DNA from: Sediminibacterium ginsengisoli
Lineage (GTDB): Bacteria; Bacteroidota; Bacteroidia; Chitinophagales; Chitinophagaceae
Direction: 5' to 3'
DNA: 23,823 nucleotides
NCBI GenBank assembly: GCA_943324415.2
Contig: CALPLN020000009.1
Location: 1-23,823, forward strand
The notes under the pieces are model-generated. The model ran no database searches, was not told the DNA's origin, and saw only the letters and a program-made list of their open reading frames with translations. A program made the position numbers and the translations under genes. Positions 1 to 8,419 of this stretch are shown here, piece by piece. Numbering within the stretch: the first letter of the stretch is position 1; every line of letters starts with the position of its first letter.

Positions 1-112
1 CGATGGCAATTTGCATCACTTGATTAGTGAAAGCAACTACTTCATTGTAGTCATTGAACTTAAATGTTTTCTCTAACTTATTGTTGGATTCAGTCCATGC
101 AGTATTAGTCAT
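1..112 (-). CDS. phhB: Pterin-4a-carbinolamine dehydratase, 5' part only (cut by window edge)
   Basis: Only the first 37 codons are present, read leftwards from an ATG at 112-110. The translation begins MTNTAWTESNNKLEKTFKF and ends MQIAI at the edge. The pattern W..xxN.L.K.F.F.D..E...F...V is the N-terminal signature of pterin-4a-carbinolamine dehydratase (PCD/DCoH), which dehydrates 4a-hydroxytetrahydropterin after aromatic amino-acid hydroxylation. The catalytic His-His pair would lie just beyond the edge, so it cannot be confirmed. The start codon overlaps the end of the upstream DUF2237 gene by 8 nt (ATGACTAA), which suggests translational coupling and places this gene last, within the window, in the carotenoid/deacetylase operon. 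Confidence 0.75.
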   Translation of the reverse strand, partial: MTNTAWTESNNKLEKTFKFNDYNEVVAFTNQVMQIAI

Positions 113-494
113 TGGTAAGTGGTTTATAGTCAAACTTCATCAGTTCCTCTAATGAAATATAGTCCAAGGTTTTAATATGCGTTGCCTTTAAGATAATGGG
201 AGGTGCCACATTAGCTCGGTATGCATCTATCCATCTTGATACACAAAGGCACCATTTATCCCCTTCCACCAAACCTTTAAAACCCGTTGCTGGATAATCC
301 ATAGTCAAGTCGTTGCCCTGACTTTTTGAAAATTGCAAAAACGCATTCGTCACGACTGCGCAAACGGTATGTGTACCTCTATCATTGGCGCCCGTATTGC
401 AACACCCATCTCTGTAAGCGCCTGTCATTGGACTAGTCCCACAAATCATTAAGGGTTCATTGAAGACATTGACTGATTGATGTATTGTAGACAT
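105..494 (-). CDS. DUF2237 family protein
   Basis: A 129-residue soluble protein with no signal peptide or membrane segment. The cysteine-rich core matches the DUF2237 family as I remember it: CGTSPMTGAYRDGCCNTG near residues 18-35, DRGTHTVCAVVT, then GDKWCLCVSRW and the APP..L.ATH segment. Four cysteine sites (single C, CC pair, single C, CLC) could bind metal or form disulfides, but I know of no proven function for the family. It lies 44 bp downstream of the HDAC-like gene and overlaps the pterin dehydratase start by 8 nt. Start ATG at 494-492. Family call strong, function unknown. Confidence 0.85.
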   Translation of the reverse strand: MSTIHQSVNVFNEPLMICGTSPMTGAYRDGCCNTGANDRGTHTVCAVVTNAFLQFSKSQGNDLTMDYPATGFKGLVEGDKWCLCVSRWIDAYRANVAPPIILKATHIKTLDYISLEELMKFDYKPLTND

Positions 495-538
495 ATGAGT
501 GGATTGACTTTGATTAAGATAAAGCTAAATTTTTTAAA

Positions 539-1438
539 CTAAAATAAATTAGCGGCAGTTCTGAATGTGTTACAATGGGCCTGTAGAATATCATTGATAT
601 CTGGTGAATAACCCCCACCCATCGCAATGGCTACTGGGATCTTATGGTCATATGCCATTTTTAAAACCAGCTCATCTCTTTGCTTACATTCTTCTATACT
701 AACATTGAACTTCCCGAATTTATCGGTTGATAAAATATCCACTCCAGAAAGATAAAAAATGAAATCAGGTTGTAAGGTATCCAATAACATCAACAAGGTA
801 TTGTCTAAGATTTTTAAATACTCCTTACCTGTAATGCCGTCTGGTAGTGGAATATCTAAATCCGATATTTCTTTATGAAAAGGGTAATTGTTTTTTCCAT
901 GCATGCTGAAGGTAAAAACAGGATCTACCCGCTCCATTAGCTTTGCTGTACCATTGCCTTGATGTACATCCAAATCAATCACTAGTATCTTTTTGACTAG
1001 TTTTCTGTGAAGTAAGTAATTGGATGCAATGGCCATATCATTTAAAAGACAAAATCCTTCCCCTCTTTCGGCAAATGCATGATGTGTACCGCCTGCTATA
1101 TTCAGTGCACATCCATGTTCTAAAGCAAATAAGGCGCAATCTATTGTTCCTTGAGTAATGATTAATTCGCGTTCAATCAATGCTGGTGTTTGCGGAAATC
1201 CAATCTTTCTTTGCTCTGATGCGCTTAATTGCTGATTGATTAATTTATCATAGTATGCCAGCTCATGTGTTCTTAAGATGTCTACTTTGTCGCATTTATT
1301 TGGAACAAATAAATTTTCAGGACTGATCGTTCCCTCATGAAGCAATTGTGCTGGGATAAGCTCATACTTTAACATAGGAAAACGATGCCCCTCTGGTAGT
1401 GGATGAAAATAAATAGGGCTAAACGCAATTTTTATCAT
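539..1438 (-). CDS. Histone-deacetylase-fold amidohydrolase
   Basis: A 299-residue zinc deacetylase of the arginase/HDAC superfamily, a complete single domain of usual bacterial length. Visible active-site parts: GGTHHA (residues 116-121; H119/H120 is the general acid/base pair), DLDVHQGNGT with zinc ligands D157 and H159, SGVD with third ligand D234, the DKFGKFN segment that follows, and GGGY with the transition-state Tyr at 277. The bacterial family includes acetoin-utilisation-type proteins and acetylpolyamine amidohydrolases; the true substrate (acetyl-lysine, acetylpolyamine or another amide) cannot be read from the sequence. The ATG at 1438 is 19 bp after the stop of the CruF gene, so it is probably co-transcribed with the carotenoid genes. 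No signal peptide, so cytoplasmic. Confidence 0.9.
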   Translation of the reverse strand: MIKIAFSPIYFHPLPEGHRFPMLKYELIPAQLLHEGTISPENLFVPNKCDKVDILRTHELAYYDKLINQQLSASEQRKIGFPQTPALIERELIITQGTIDCALFALEHGCALNIAGGTHHAFAERGEGFCLLNDMAIASNYLLHRKLVKKILVIDLDVHQGNGTAKLMERVDPVFTFSMHGKNNYPFHKEISDLDIPLPDGITGKEYLKILDNTLLMLLDTLQPDFIFYLSGVDILSTDKFGKFNVSIEECKQRDELVLKMAYDHKIPVAIAMGGGYSPDINDILQAHCNTFRTAANLF

Positions 1439-1457
1439 AGGAGATAAAGAAGATATT

Positions 1458-2132
1458 TTACAAAAACAAATTAAGCATTAAAAAAAACATTGCTTGAATT
1501 ACGAGTAAACTTGTTGCAAATGTATTCACAGGTATTTTTTTAAGGTACATTTTAACACTTAATAGAATCGCACTGATCATAAACCAGCATACATAATTGA
1601 ATAAAGGGATACGCCCATTGTTCCATGACCAAAACCCTAGTTTCACCGCAACAGGTTCTAATATAAAATCAAAACAAGTCGCAATAGCCGCACCACCTAA
1701 TATTATAAATAGAGTTGAGATTGGCGCTGTGAGATGGATATTCAACTTCCTTTGAAGTAGATCAACAGATTGGGTAAGTAGCGCACCCGAACAAAATACA
1801 ATCACAAACCAATTTAAACCTATTAACAATGGGACACCAAAGAGTTTTGGACCAAATATAGGACCATATTGATACTCGCCAAAAAGTAGTCCAGTATTGA
1901 CACCGATTATTTCTGTTGACATACCGATTACAAAAGCAATCAAGAAAAACAAGATATAGTCTTTGCTTAATTGAATCTGAGTTTTTGCAAGTAATATAAA
2001 CATAGTCAATAAAACAAGCGGTGTGCTAATGACAAACCAATCTTTAAAAGGGGTAAATAAAATACCTAATAAGCCTGTAATATGAAATAGTAAGGCTAAA
2101 TAAAGTGGGCTATATTTTTTTATATAAGGCAT
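1458..2132 (-). CDS. cruF: CruF-type carotenoid 1',2'-hydratase (DUF422 membrane protein)
   Basis: A 224-residue integral membrane protein with about seven hydrophobic helices. The conserved family core is present: STEIIGVNTGLLFGEYQYG (residues 72-90), FGVPLLIGLNWFVI, and CFDFILEPVAVKLGFWSW (153-170). Acidic residues E74, D155 and E159 are the likely functional ones. CruF proteins add water across the 1',2' double bond of the acyclic end of gamma-carotene or lycopene, giving the tertiary hydroxyl of myxol-, saproxanthin- or flexixanthin-type pigments. The ATG lies 7 bp after the stop of the CrtI/CrtD gene, so the hydratase and desaturase of the same pathway are adjacent. Family call confident; the exact carotenoid product is inferred. 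Confidence 0.88.
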   Translation of the reverse strand: MPYIKKYSPLYLALLFHITGLLGILFTPFKDWFVISTPLVLLTMFILLAKTQIQLSKDYILFFLIAFVIGMSTEIIGVNTGLLFGEYQYGPIFGPKLFGVPLLIGLNWFVIVFCSGALLTQSVDLLQRKLNIHLTAPISTLFIILGGAAIATCFDFILEPVAVKLGFWSWNNGRIPLFNYVCWFMISAILLSVKMYLKKIPVNTFATSLLVIQAMFFLMLNLFL

Positions 2133-2139
2133 TGTGCTA

Positions 2140-3630
2140 TTAAGAATGAGCTTTGTATTTGTCTTGAATTAAATTGGATACGATTGCCGCACTTGATAAA
2201 CAAAGCGGTATGCCTCCTCCGGGATGTACACTTCCGCCAACAAAGTAGAGGCCGCTAATTGACTTGCTGTAATTAGGATGTCGCATAAATGCGGCCATCT
2301 TGCTATTGGAACTAGTGCCATAAAGTGACCCCATATAAGAAGCTGTTTTTGATTCAATGGTCACAGGTGATAAGACCTCTGACACTTCTATATAAGTTTC
2401 AATTGTATCGCCTAATATTTTGTTCAATTTTTTGATAATGGCTTCTTTGTAAAACTGCTCTAAAATGGTCCAATCCTGGCCAGTATTTGCTGGCACGTTC
2501 ACCATCACAAACCAGTTTTCTTTTCCTAAGGGTGCATGTTTGCCTGGCTCTAATTTGTTGGTGATATTCACATACACTGTTGGATCGTTAAATGGTAGTC
2601 CTGTATTAAAGATGGCATCAAATTCAGCTTTATAATCTGTACTAAAAAAGATGTTGTGCAAGTTTAATGTTGGGAAGGTTTTATTCATCCCCCAATAAAA
2701 AATAAAAGCACTGCTACTTCTTTCTTGTTTTTTTACTTTAGCTGCCTTATTTGAATCGTTCAATAAATTATTATACGTAAAGTAGACATCCATATTGCTG
2801 ACTACAATTGCCGCATCCTGTTGTTCATTTTCAACCATTACACCCTTCACTTGGTTATTTTCTGTGACGATTTGTTGAACGGACTTTCCAAATGTAAATT
2901 GAACACCTAATTTAACTGATAAACGATACAGGGCATTGGTAATACTTATCATTCCTCCTTTAGGATAAAAGGCGCCTTCATTGTGTTCTAGATGGGAGAT
3001 TAAAGATAACATGGCAGGTGCCTTGTAAGGGTTACTGCCATTGTATGTGGCGAATCTATTAAACAACTGGACTAGTTTTGGCGACTTAAATGCAGCTTCA
3101 TTATAATCGTTTAAAGATTGCACTAAATAGGCCAATTTTAACTTGCCGATAGCTTGTATGATGGGCGCAGAAAAAAGCGTTTTTATAGCGTGTAAAGAAT
3201 GGCGCAAAAAAATGAGGCCGATATGATTGTATGCGGCAGATGCATTGTGTAAATATTGATGTAGATTTTTAGCAGGTTCATTCGTTTTCTTCTGTAACTC
3301 TGCTGCAAAAGCGTCTTTGTTAGTGAAAGCTTGAATGCAAACTCCATCATCATAAAAATAATGACATGCCACTTCGAGTTTTTTATACTCAAAATAAGGA
3401 GCGATAGGTTCTTTTGCTAAAGCGAAAAGATCTTCTATTAAATACGGACAGGTAAATAAACTTGGTCCGGCATCGAATCTGTATCCATTGGATTCAAAAT
3501 GACTCAATTTCCCTCCTGGGTAATCGTTTTTTTCAAAAACCTGTACAGTATATCCAAGCAGGTTGAGCCTGATGGCAGTTGCCATGCCACCCACTCCCGC
3601 GCCAATGATGATTGCTTTTTTAGAAGACAC
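2140..3630 (-). CDS. crtD: Carotenoid desaturase of the CrtI/CrtD family
   Basis: A 496-residue FAD-dependent desaturase. The N-terminal dinucleotide fold is clear (IIIGAGVGGMATA, residues 7-19, with E33 ending the second strand). It is followed by YPGGKLSHFESNGYRFDAGPS, and the C-terminal FAD motif GLYFVGGSVHPGGGIPLCLSSAA is complete. In this family CrtI desaturates phytoene and CrtD introduces the 3',4' double bond in hydroxylated acyclic ends. The adjacent cruF gene and absence of crtB here favour CrtD, but an alignment is needed to decide. The start is GTG (3630-3628), abutting the TAA of the upstream fatty-acid desaturase with no gap; no in-frame ATG precedes the FAD motif. Tight spacing on both sides implies a shared transcript. 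Confidence 0.85.
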   Translation of the reverse strand: MSSKKAIIIGAGVGGMATAIRLNLLGYTVQVFEKNDYPGGKLSHFESNGYRFDAGPSLFTCPYLIEDLFALAKEPIAPYFEYKKLEVACHYFYDDGVCIQAFTNKDAFAAELQKKTNEPAKNLHQYLHNASAAYNHIGLIFLRHSLHAIKTLFSAPIIQAIGKLKLAYLVQSLNDYNEAAFKSPKLVQLFNRFATYNGSNPYKAPAMLSLISHLEHNEGAFYPKGGMISITNALYRLSVKLGVQFTFGKSVQQIVTENNQVKGVMVENEQQDAAIVVSNMDVYFTYNNLLNDSNKAAKVKKQERSSSAFIFYWGMNKTFPTLNLHNIFFSTDYKAEFDAIFNTGLPFNDPTVYVNITNKLEPGKHAPLGKENWFVMVNVPANTGQDWTILEQFYKEAIIKKLNKILGDTIETYIEVSEVLSPVTIESKTASYMGSLYGTSSNSKMAAFMRHPNYSKSISGLYFVGGSVHPGGGIPLCLSSAAIVSNLIQDKYKAHS

Positions 3631-4374
3631 TTAGGATGTATATTTCAGAGGAATTAGTTTGATAATACCTAGCTTATCAAAAAGTTTGATAATAGGATAC
3701 ACTGGATCAATTTCCCACCACTTAGCTGCAAAATTAGGTCTTGCGCCAGCATGATGATGGTTGTTCTGAAACAATTCTCCCAACATTAGGAAGTCTACAA
3801 TCAATGTATTTTTTGAATGGTCTTTTTCACCTGGGAAGTTACGATACCCATACTTATGACCAGCCCAGTTCACTACGGCTCCTTGTATAGGCCCAATTAA
3901 AAAGTGGATAGGCAATAACAAGTACATCCACCATGAAGTAGCAAAGAAGATATAAAACGAAATGTACAATCCTGCAAATAACAACCTTACAGCGATATGG
4001 TCTGCTACTTTGTCTATTTTTTCATAGACAGGAAAGTTTTTATCGAATCGCTTTTCTATTTCTAAAGTCCCATGTAAAACACCATGGTACACTCTTTTTG
4101 TATGCATCATCATCGTGAATACCTCTTTGAAAAAATGAGGTGTATGCGGATCTTTTTCTGTATCACTATATGCATGGTGCATACGGTGCAAGATTGCATA
4201 GGCGCGCGCGTTTAAATAGGAAGTGCCTTGTGTTACCCAAGTAAATACATAAAAGTACTTCTCCCAAAAAGGAGACATACTAAACATTTTGTGTGCCGCA
4301 TAACGATGTAGGTAAAAAGTCTGGCCAAATAAAGAAAGATACCAATGTAATAAAAGAAAAATCAAAACAGCCAT
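3631..4374 (-). CDS. Membrane fatty-acid (acyl-CoA delta-9-like) desaturase
   Basis: A 247-residue integral membrane di-iron desaturase. The three histidine boxes are present: LHRYAAHK (H23, H28), LHRMHHAY (H63, H66, H67) and FQNNHHHAG (H206-H208), with an extra His at 173 in NWAGHKYGYRNF. Hydrophobic segments lie at about 1-20, 35-55 and 130-170. The layout matches the short bacterial SCD-like desaturases without a cytochrome b5 domain. The likely reaction is oxygen-dependent desaturation of a membrane acyl chain, but its place at the head of a carotenoid operon leaves a modified carotenoid acyl group or end group as an alternative. ATG at 4374. The 87 bp upstream, up to the porin gene, hold no promoter that I can name with confidence. 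Confidence 0.85.
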   Translation of the reverse strand: MAVLIFLLLHWYLSLFGQTFYLHRYAAHKMFSMSPFWEKYFYVFTWVTQGTSYLNARAYAILHRMHHAYSDTEKDPHTPHFFKEVFTMMMHTKRVYHGVLHGTLEIEKRFDKNFPVYEKIDKVADHIAVRLLFAGLYISFYIFFATSWWMYLLLPIHFLIGPIQGAVVNWAGHKYGYRNFPGEKDHSKNTLIVDFLMLGELFQNNHHHAGARPNFAAKWWEIDPVYPIIKLFDKLGIIKLIPLKYTS

Positions 4375-4461
4375 TGTAAAAATTTAGGTATAAAACTAAA
4401 CTACTTCGCTTATATTCTGATAATATGTTTAACGAAAATTGGGTTTCTTTCCCATATAAGG

Positions 4462-5538
4462 TTAAAATCGGTATACCATCGCTACTGTAGCAGTTTGATT
4501 CATCCGATTTGGCGTATCGTATCTATAAAGAGCATCCTTAGATTGGTACCTTTTATACTCTGCTCTCCATAACAGTTTTGGGCTTAGCTGAAAATCATAA
4601 TTTATAGAGGCCCCCAAGGTTTGGTAGCCATTGGGTGTACCGGTCTGGATAACAACCTGTTTTGCATCTTTATAAAATTCAATTCTGCCTGCTATCTTAT
4701 TTTTTGAGTTTAAATGTACCCTAGAAACGAGGATGGGCGTGTACCAAACTACAGGTTTTAAACTCGCTATTTTTTCTGTACCAATATCGAATCCAAGTAT
4801 AAAAGACACGCTAGTAGAAGCGTCATAGATCGCATAGAGATTATGAAACACCCTAAGTGATTTTACACTATCTGGCTTTGCAGTACCTACGAAATTACTG
4901 TAGTTAAGCGTAAGGGTGCTATTGGGTTTATAGTTTACTTGTAGTCCAAAACTAGGTTTTGTATACAATGGAGATAGTGCAATTTTCTGCCAACCGTTTA
5001 ATACATGAAAAGCAAAAAATAAATTTTGTTTACGATTGGTATAATTCAATTTAATTCCGGTTTCATAATAAGGTGAATTTTCTGCTAAAATACTTCTTGT
5101 TAAATTCCAACAGTCACTGCCTATAGCACTTTCAAAGCCAATATGAGAAGGCATCACACCTGCATCCAACCAGAGTTGATGTTTACGTAGTAATTTGAAT
5201 CCTAGATTCGCCTCAAAAATGGGCCTTGCCCAATTGGGTTCACTGCTTAAATTATAGGTTGCATAATTACCTGTCATCAATGCTAGGTTGGATCTGAATT
5301 GACTGTTTTGATAATTGGCTTTTATAAAAGCAAGATTTACATTGAATTGATTGTGCTTTTTGTAATTGTAATTAAAGTCTGGTTTTTCAAAACGACTTGG
5401 ATTTGAAAAATCATAACTATAATACAATTCAGTATATCCAGAAAAATTGATTTTAGCTGCGCTATCTTTTTGCGCAATCGAGCTATAGGAGATAAAAAGT
5501 AAAACAAAAAAAGTAAAATTGGTTACTGTAGTGTTCAA
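4462..5538 (-). CDS. Outer-membrane beta-barrel porin, OmpL/BBP2-like
   Basis: A 358-residue protein with a hydrophobic secretion signal (cleavage probably after SIAQ, residue about 23) and then alternating amphipathic strands. It ends in the aromatic C-terminus MVYRF typical of outer-membrane barrels. The segments INFSGYTELYYSYDF, LWLDAGVMPSHIGFES and CWNLTRSILAENSPYYETG resemble the putative beta-barrel porin-2 (OmpL-like) family of Bacteroidota. Substrate unknown. Oddity: the only usable start is TTG at 5538-5536. An in-frame TAA lies two codons upstream, and no ATG or GTG occurs before the signal core. The resulting signal peptide has no Lys or Arg in its n-region, which is unusual. Confidence 0.8.
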   Translation of the reverse strand: MNTTVTNFTFFVLLFISYSSIAQKDSAAKINFSGYTELYYSYDFSNPSRFEKPDFNYNYKKHNQFNVNLAFIKANYQNSQFRSNLALMTGNYATYNLSSEPNWARPIFEANLGFKLLRKHQLWLDAGVMPSHIGFESAIGSDCWNLTRSILAENSPYYETGIKLNYTNRKQNLFFAFHVLNGWQKIALSPLYTKPSFGLQVNYKPNSTLTLNYSNFVGTAKPDSVKSLRVFHNLYAIYDASTSVSFILGFDIGTEKIASLKPVVWYTPILVSRVHLNSKNKIAGRIEFYKDAKQVVIQTGTPNGYQTLGASINYDFQLSPKLLWRAEYKRYQSKDALYRYDTPNRMNQTATVAMVYRF

Positions 5539-5634
5539 AAGTTAAGATTAGGGGCTAAAATTAATACTTTTACTTTTAATAATGCTTAGCTTTAATTCAA
5601 CATATTGTCTTATTTTCAATTATAATAATACACT

Positions 5635-6399
5635 ATGGAAGTACATCATCACTCGCATAAACCAAAGAATTGGAAGGAATACATTACTGAATTCTTAATG
5701 TTGTTTACTGCAGTTACACTTGGATTTTTTGCAGAGAATTTTAGAGAACATCAAGTGATGGAACATAGGGTTGAGCAAAATAAAATTGCGATTCTAAAAG
5801 ACCTTCAAACAGACTCTGCAGAAATAGCAAAAGTATATGCCAATGAAGAAAGATGTATTGCTACATTTAATAAGATCAACCAACTACTCTATTTAGCAAA
5901 AACTAAAAAAATAAGTCAGTCACAACTGATAGATTCTATTAAAGTCACCCCCGATTTTTATGCAATGACTACAACGCTATACATGAACAATAGTTCATTT
6001 AAAAATATGCAGTCAAGCGGTTTACTTAGTTATTTAGAAGATGGCGCCCTTAAGGACAATTTGGCAGCATATTACGAAGTAGAATTTAAAGCAGTTGAAG
6101 CTGGAAACGAATTTTTTGATCAAGTAGGTATTGTGTTCAATAACTATTTACCATTAGGAGTGGGAAATGTAATCAGAGAGAAAATGCAGTTTTCAAAAGA
6201 CTATGTATTGAATACGCCAGATGGATATATGGATTTTATGTTAAGCTTAGATAAAACAAAAAATATATTGGCATCCGATGAATTTATTTACGAAGTGCAA
6301 AAATATTATAACTATATTTTTATTTATCAGACTAATTTAAGATTAACTAAAAAAAGAAATGATATTTTAATCAAATTGTTAAAGTCAGAGATACACTAA
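5635..6399 (+). CDS. Single-pass membrane protein of unknown function (DUF6090-like)
   Basis: A 254-residue protein starting MEVHHHSHKPKNWKEY, then one membrane helix (about residues 17-36, ITEFLMLFTAVTLGFFAENF) and a mainly helical remainder rich in Lys, Asp and Asn. Many Bacteroidota genomes encode proteins with this layout, a short His-rich head, one helix and an 'FFAEN.REH' segment; I recall the family as DUF6090, without a known function. The histidine cluster could bind metal. It stands alone: divergent from the porin gene (96 bp apart) and convergent with the photolyase-like gene (35 bp apart). No frameshift or truncation is visible. Confidence 0.75.
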   Translation: MEVHHHSHKPKNWKEYITEFLMLFTAVTLGFFAENFREHQVMEHRVEQNKIAILKDLQTDSAEIAKVYANEERCIATFNKINQLLYLAKTKKISQSQLIDSIKVTPDFYAMTTTLYMNNSSFKNMQSSGLLSYLEDGALKDNLAAYYEVEFKAVEAGNEFFDQVGIVFNNYLPLGVGNVIREKMQFSKDYVLNTPDGYMDFMLSLDKTKNILASDEFIYEVQKYYNYIFIYQTNLRLTKKRNDILIKLLKSEIH

Positions 6400-6434
6400 T
6401 TCACTGTAGCTATTGAATAATAAGGGTGTACGTT

Positions 6435-7883
6435 TTATCGACAATGTCTTGCTAGGATTCTTTTATTTTCTGCTCGAACTAATTCGTGCTTTTTCATTGA
6501 CCAGATTTGATCACGTGCATACTTGCCTACTGCATCCAGATCTACGATTGGCATTGGATAGGTTTTCCCAAGTGCTAATTCATAAAAAGCTTGGTCCATC
6601 AAACTCATCTTGGACGGCTCATGGATCAAGGAACTTGGAAGATTCGAAAGCTCAGGCACCCATTTTTTGATGAATACCCCTTCTGGGTCATGCTCTATAC
6701 TTTGTTTGATTGGATTGTAAATACGAATGGTATTCATCCCTGTAGTTCCTGCTTGCATTTGAAACTGCGGATAATGAATACCTGGTTCGTAATCCAAAAA
6801 CAAATTGGCTAAATGGTATACGCCGTTTCTCCAATCTTGGAATAAATGATGACAAAAGAAACTGACTAACATGGCACGCATTCTAAAATTGATCCATCCT
6901 GTTGCTTCAAGACAACGCATACATGCATCTATAAGCGGGAAGCCGGTTTGTCCTTTTTTCCATGCTTCAATCAACTGCTCATTTTTTGTATGTGCTAACA
7001 ATGCATAGCCTGCATTTAAACATTGTACTTCATAACTGCATTCCATTTCAAATTTTTGCATAAAATGACAATGCCATTTTAGCCTAGTCAGCATGCTTGT
7101 ATAAGGCCGTTTATTTGTTAAAGATTTTGAGCTTTGATAAATAAACTGATAGGCTTGTTTAACCGAAAGATTTCCCCAGCTTAAGTAGGGAGAAATTCTT
7201 GCGCAACTTATTCTGCTTTCACTGGGCTTACTTATATGTCTGCTATAATTCATTCCCCTTTCAGCTATAAATGTCTTTAGATATTTATAGGCATAGGTTT
7301 CACCGGCTGGTTGAAAACTAGAAGGATAGGCTTGGACTTGTGCTAGTAAATCTTGTTGTAGTGGAAAGGGATGCTCGATTTTAGATAAGGATTGTTTGGT
7401 AAATTGATTGGGTACAATGGGCTCGTGCATCGTCTGATACCATTGCTTATCCCACCCAGTCCTGTTATTCAGTCCCCTTACAATTCCATCCCGTTGAAAT
7501 TCTTTCCATTCTATCTTATTTTTTCTGCAATAAGCAGCAATTGATAAATCCCGATCATAGGTTTTTTGAATGCCCGACTCTTGGTAGCTAAAAATATGCA
7601 CTACTTCATATTGGCTAGCGATAAATGCAACCACCTCTGTCACCTCGGCTTGACAGATAACAACAGACCGATCATAGGGTGCTAAGCGTTTATTTAAATC
7701 TAGTAATGAATGGTATTGAAATTGCAAATGTCTTACACTCGTATCCGGATAATGCATCATAGATGGTTCAAAAACATAGATCAACAAATACGGTATGCCT
7801 TCTTTTTCGGCAATATGCATAGGTAGATGGTCCTGTGAACGGATATCTCTTTTAATCCAAACGATATTAATAGCCTGCTTCAA
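6435..7883 (-). CDS. Cryptochrome/photolyase family flavoprotein with altered active site
   Basis: A 482-residue protein with the two-domain layout of the family. The N-terminal alpha/beta antenna domain covers about 1-130 ([15 protein letters not shown]). The C-terminal FAD domain covers about 195-440, with [38 protein letters not shown] and KKWVPEL. Aligning by hand to E. coli PhrB from the AWxxG and DWR landmarks, with equal spacing and no gaps, gives N378->H370, W382->F374, W384->M376, W359->W351 (kept) and W306->H298. The classical Trp triad and N5-facing Asn are therefore changed, so a repair function should not be assumed. Start is TTG (7883-7881), 2 bp after the YceI stop; an in-frame TAA lies six codons upstream. 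It ends an operon with b561-like and YceI genes. Confidence 0.85.
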   Translation of the reverse strand: MKQAINIVWIKRDIRSQDHLPMHIAEKEGIPYLLIYVFEPSMMHYPDTSVRHLQFQYHSLLDLNKRLAPYDRSVVICQAEVTEVVAFIASQYEVVHIFSYQESGIQKTYDRDLSIAAYCRKNKIEWKEFQRDGIVRGLNNRTGWDKQWYQTMHEPIVPNQFTKQSLSKIEHPFPLQQDLLAQVQAYPSSFQPAGETYAYKYLKTFIAERGMNYSRHISKPSESRISCARISPYLSWGNLSVKQAYQFIYQSSKSLTNKRPYTSMLTRLKWHCHFMQKFEMECSYEVQCLNAGYALLAHTKNEQLIEAWKKGQTGFPLIDACMRCLEATGWINFRMRAMLVSFFCHHLFQDWRNGVYHLANLFLDYEPGIHYPQFQMQAGTTGMNTIRIYNPIKQSIEHDPEGVFIKKWVPELSNLPSSLIHEPSKMSLMDQAFYELALGKTYPMPIVDLDAVGKYARDQIWSMKKHELVRAENKRILARHCR

Positions 7884-7885
7884 AA

Positions 7886-8416
7886 TTAATTCATGTCCTT
7901 AAAACCCACTTGAAAATCAACCATCATTAAATTGTCTACTTTTACAAACAACAAACTTGGCCTTTCTATCTTATAGTCCTCTAATAAAACAGGAAGTCGA
8001 CCAGAATATATCCATCTATTATTGACTTTCTCCATTTTTACTTTGGTTTCAATCATACGCTCTATGCCATGAAACTGGAGTTTGCCTTTTACAACAATCC
8101 CATCGGGCGTATATTGTACACTTGTGCTACTAAATAAAATTCTAGGATACGTTAATCCATCCAATACCTCTAACATATGACTATCTCTACTTGATAATCC
8201 ACTATTAAAGGTCGCGACATTCACAACGATAGAAATTTGTTCAATTTCTTTTTTTTGTTCATTCCATTTAGTAGCCACTTTCAATTCTTTGCTAACCCCC
8301 TCCCAGCTATGTAGTTTGTGTCGCATCGTATATCGAACCGACGAAACACTTGTTTCATAATTTGGATTTTGAAAGAACATTGAAATAAGGAAGGATAGTA
8401 GGACCTGTAATAACAT
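7886..8416 (-). CDS. YceI-family protein, probably periplasmic
   Basis: A 176-residue protein with a short hydrophobic N-terminus ([16 protein letters not shown]) that probably acts as a secretion signal. The body fits the YceI lipocalin-like barrel: the segment [20 protein letters not shown] (about 69-88) followed by YPRILF is the family hallmark, and later strands read [16 protein letters not shown]. Known YceI relatives bind long polyisoprenoid chains such as quinones. The gene sits 3 bp after a four-helix b561-like gene, recalling the E. coli yceJ-yceI pair, and 2 bp before the photolyase-like gene. A role with isoprenoid or quinone ligands is an inference from family and context. Confidence 0.85.
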   Translation of the reverse strand: MLLQVLLSFLISMFFQNPNYETSVSSVRYTMRHKLHSWEGVSKELKVATKWNEQKKEIEQISIVVNVATFNSGLSSRDSHMLEVLDGLTYPRILFSSTSVQYTPDGIVVKGKLQFHGIERMIETKVKMEKVNNRWIYSGRLPVLLEDYKIERPSLLFVKVDNLMMVDFQVGFKDMN

Positions 8417-8419
8417 AAT

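Noticed and set aside
2140..3630. Calling the desaturase phytoene desaturase CrtI outright
   Set aside because: No phytoene synthase gene is in the window and it neighbours cruF, which fits CrtD better; the family motifs alone do not separate the two.
4441..4453. GGGTTTCTTTCCC as terminator of the porin gene
   Set aside because: Only a 3-4 bp stem with a seven-base loop, and just a short T run; too weak to call.
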